Assembly (NCBI GenBank): GCA_902812435.1
Contig: CADDZA010000001.1
Location: forward strand, 1 to 64,000
Length of the DNA stretch: 64,000 bases
DNA from: Clostridia bacterium
GTDB lineage: Bacteria > Bacillota > DSM-12270 > Thermacetogeniales > Thermacetogeniaceae
Direction of reading: 5' to 3'
In this document: positions 62,326 through 64,000 of the stretch, piece by piece
Layout of the letters: each line of letters opens with the position of its first letter
How positions within the stretch are numbered: the stretch's first letter is position 1
Position numbers and translations under genes: made by a program
The notes under the pieces: model-generated
The model's input: the letters and a program-made list of their open reading frames with translations, nothing else
Told to the model about the DNA's origin: nothing
Database searches by the model: none

Positions 62326-63342
62326 ATGAGCGCAATGATTGAAGCAGAGGGGCTCACCAAGACTTTTCCCGGCGGGGTGACCGCCGTGGACGGTGTAACT
62401 TTTACAGTGGAAGAGGGGGAGATCTTTGGTTTCCTTGGACCCAACGGAGCGGGCAAGTCCACCACCATTGCCATGCTGACGACCTTGATGAAACCCACCG
62501 GCGGCAACGCCAGGGTGGCCGGGATGAGCATCATCCGTCAGGCCTACCAGGTACGCCTGGCGATTGGTTACGTATCCCAGGACCTGGCGGTTGACGATAA
62601 CCTTACCGGATACGAAAATCTGAGGTTGCAGGCGGGTTTTTACCACATTCCCCGGGCGGAGGTGGAACGGCGGATAACAGAGGTGCTTGAGATGGTTGAA
62701 CTTTCCGACAGGGCGAACGACCTGGTGGAGACTTACTCCGGGGGGATGCGTAAACGGCTTGACATCGCCTGCGGGCTCATTCACCGGCCGCGGCTGCTCT
62801 TCCTGGACGAACCAACCCTGGGACTGGACATCCAGACGAGGCGGGAGATCTGGCAGTACATCCAACACCTCAGGGATGACATCAAAATGACCATCTTCCT
62901 TACCACCCACTACATGGATGAGGCCGACGCACTGTGCGATCGCATCGCCATTATCGACTACGGCCGGATCAAGGTCATGGATACCCCCTCCAGACTGAAG
63001 AGCACCCTGGGGGACGAGCTTGTGGAATTCCGTTTTGCCACAGGTACGGAAGAGGAGATAGCGGCCGCGGTCGAGACCATTCGCCGGCAGGGTTTTGTCA
63101 CCGATGTCAGGGAAGCGGGGGAGAGAGGTTATGTGGCGGTGGTGACCAACGGCGAAACCGCTATACCGCGTATTTTTGATGCCATAGCGGGCATGCCTGC
63201 CCATATCGGTGCGATCACCCACAAGCGGCCCTCCCTGGATGACGTCTTCCTGCATTACACCGGGCATGAGATGAGGGAGAACGGCGGGAGCCGGGATGAG
63301 GCCATGCGGTCACGGATGATTATGAGGAGGGCGCGGGGATGA
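62326..63342 (+). CDS. DrrA-type ABC transporter ATPase
   Basis: 338 residues. Walker A GPNGAGKSTTIAML, the Q-loop YVSQDLAVDDNLTG, the signature YSGGMRKRLDIAC, Walker B LLFLDEPTLGLD, and H-loop FLTTHYMDEAD. The C-terminal part with KSTLGDELVEF and RPSLDDVFLHYTG is typical of the daunorubicin-type drug exporters. Overlaps the permease by 4 bp. Confidence 0.94.
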   Translation: MSAMIEAEGLTKTFPGGVTAVDGVTFTVEEGEIFGFLGPNGAGKSTTIAMLTTLMKPTGGNARVAGMSIIRQAYQVRLAIGYVSQDLAVDDNLTGYENLRLQAGFYHIPRAEVERRITEVLEMVELSDRANDLVETYSGGMRKRLDIACGLIHRPRLLFLDEPTLGLDIQTRREIWQYIQHLRDDIKMTIFLTTHYMDEADALCDRIAIIDYGRIKVMDTPSRLKSTLGDELVEFRFATGTEEEIAAAVETIRRQGFVTDVREAGERGYVAVVTNGETAIPRIFDAIAGMPAHIGAITHKRPSLDDVFLHYTGHEMRENGGSRDEAMRSRMIMRRARG

Positions 63343-64000
63343 ACATGGGCAGGTTACTTTCCGATGTTTACTGGGTGTTCTGGCGGGAAATGAAGCGGTT
63401 CTTTCTGCAGAGGTCCCGCCTGGTCATGGCCGTGGTACAGCCGGTGGTATGGCTGGTGCTGATGGGGAACTCCATGTCCGGTCTGACCCGCAATCCCATT
63501 GCCGCGCGCATGCTTGGGACGGGAAACTACCTGGATTTCATGGTTCCCGGTGTGATGATCATGACCGCCCTGTTCGGCGGGGTATTCGGCGGTACTTCGG
63601 TGCTCTGGGACCGGCGGCTGGGCTTTCTAAACAAGATGCTGACGGCGCCCATCTACCGGGCGGCCATCCCTCTCGGAAAATTGCTGTCGTTGATGGTCCA
63701 GAGCTGGTTCCAGGTGATCATTATCGTGGTGATTGCTGTGATCCTGGGAGTGCACTTTGTCACCGGATTGCCCGGTGTGCTGTTCATGCTTCTCCTTGCG
63801 AGCCTGTTCGGGGTGATCATGGGGGGTATTTCCCTTTCTCTTGCCTCCATGCTCAAGTCCATCGAGGCCCTGCATGCAATCATGAATTTCCTGACCCTTC
63901 CCCTTATGTTCACCAGCAACGCCATGTTCCCGACCCGGGCGATGCCGGTATGGCTGCGGCGCATCGCCGACGTGAACCCGCTGTCATACGCGGTGGCCCC
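63339..64000 (+). CDS. ABC-2 type permease (DrrB-like), runs off the window
   Basis: Starts ATG 63339 and is open to the end of the window (220 codons seen, about 260 expected). WVFWREMKRFFLQRSRLVMA and a first helix VVQPVVWLVLMG, FMVPGVMIMTALFGGVFGG, and TAPIYRAAIPLGKLLS are typical of ABC-2 permeases of the DrrB type. Five of six membrane helices are seen. The rest lies to the right. Partner of the ATPase. Confidence 0.9.
   Translation, partial: MNMGRLLSDVYWVFWREMKRFFLQRSRLVMAVVQPVVWLVLMGNSMSGLTRNPIAARMLGTGNYLDFMVPGVMIMTALFGGVFGGTSVLWDRRLGFLNKMLTAPIYRAAIPLGKLLSLMVQSWFQVIIIVVIAVILGVHFVTGLPGVLFMLLLASLFGVIMGGISLSLASMLKSIEALHAIMNFLTLPLMFTSNAMFPTRAMPVWLRRIADVNPLSYAVA

Noticed and set aside
1-64000. 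tRNA or rRNA genes
   Set aside because: None recognised in the gaps that were read.

Overview
The window looks like the chromosome of an anaerobic, spore-forming Firmicute, most like the Peptococcaceae / Desulfotomaculia group (Pelotomaculum-like). The signs are the continuous ilvE-ilvD-ilvBN-ilvC-leuA-leuCD-leuB-cimA operon behind a T-box leader, a cdaA-cdaR-glmM-glmS block with a glmS ribozyme, a DUF881/DUF1290 (Sbp) cluster, a Spo0E-type small protein and frequent GTG/TTG starts behind strong GGAGG ribosome-binding sites. The genus is an inference; no rRNA or tRNA gene was seen.

Layout. Bases 1-5350 are a decayed accessory border: a TM1266-type small regulator, remnants of ABC transporters, two diverged direct repeats of about 400 bp that each carry the first ~100 codons of a PRK06851-type ATPase gene, an N-terminally lost HD-GYP gene, a MNT/HEPN pair with a nonsense codon, and an ATPase tail. 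Bases 5352-28838 are one long minus-strand defence operon. Read in transcription order it is: small ORF, AbrB-type regulator, brxF, brxC (frameshifted), a CARF-HEPN ribonuclease, cas10, a Cas7-Cas5-Cas11-like fusion (Csx10), a double-Cas7 protein, csx19, a TIGR03986-type Cas7 with an N-terminal cold-shock domain, then pglXI, brxHII, pglZ, brxA and a broken YgjP-type metallopeptidase. This is a complete BREX type 3 gene order with a complete type III-D variant (III-Dv-like) CRISPR effector cassette placed between brxC and pglXI. No CRISPR array, cas1, cas2 or cas6 lies in the window. Bases 28840-32040 are the other border: repeats, small antitoxin-type genes, a large serine recombinase cut off after its first ~60 residues, and the C-terminal part of a PRK06851-type ATPase, so the island appears to sit inside, or to have replaced the middle of, a PRK06851-type gene.

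From 32 kb rightwards the window is mainly core genome: rubrerythrin and an Rrf2 regulator; the branched-chain amino-acid operon with sigma-A promoter and T-box, ending with citramalate synthase (isoleucine from pyruvate using LeuCDB); an orphan secreted protein; the DUF881-Sbp-DUF881 membrane cluster; an MFS exporter; c-di-AMP synthesis coupled to cell-wall sugar synthesis (cdaA-cdaR-glmM, ribozyme, glmS); signalling genes (XRE, Spo0E-like, GGDEF); a metallophosphoesterase; a zinc phospholipase C-like membrane protein; an HTH/FtsL-like pair with an unusual TGCAAT-rich leader; a hexapeptide acyltransferase; a holin-like membrane protein; and a DrrA/DrrB-type ABC transporter that runs off the end.

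How the parts work together. The island combines a DNA-level defence (BREX: methyltransferase, helicase, PglZ, ATPase, BrxA, BrxF) with an RNA-level defence (type III surveillance complex making cyclic oligoadenylate that would activate the CARF-HEPN RNase). Inside each module the genes overlap by 4-20 bases or nearly touch, whereas the two seams between modules are 98 and 67 bp, which marks the CRISPR cassette as an insertion. Only brxC among the large island genes is broken, so the BREX half may be impaired while the CRISPR half is intact.
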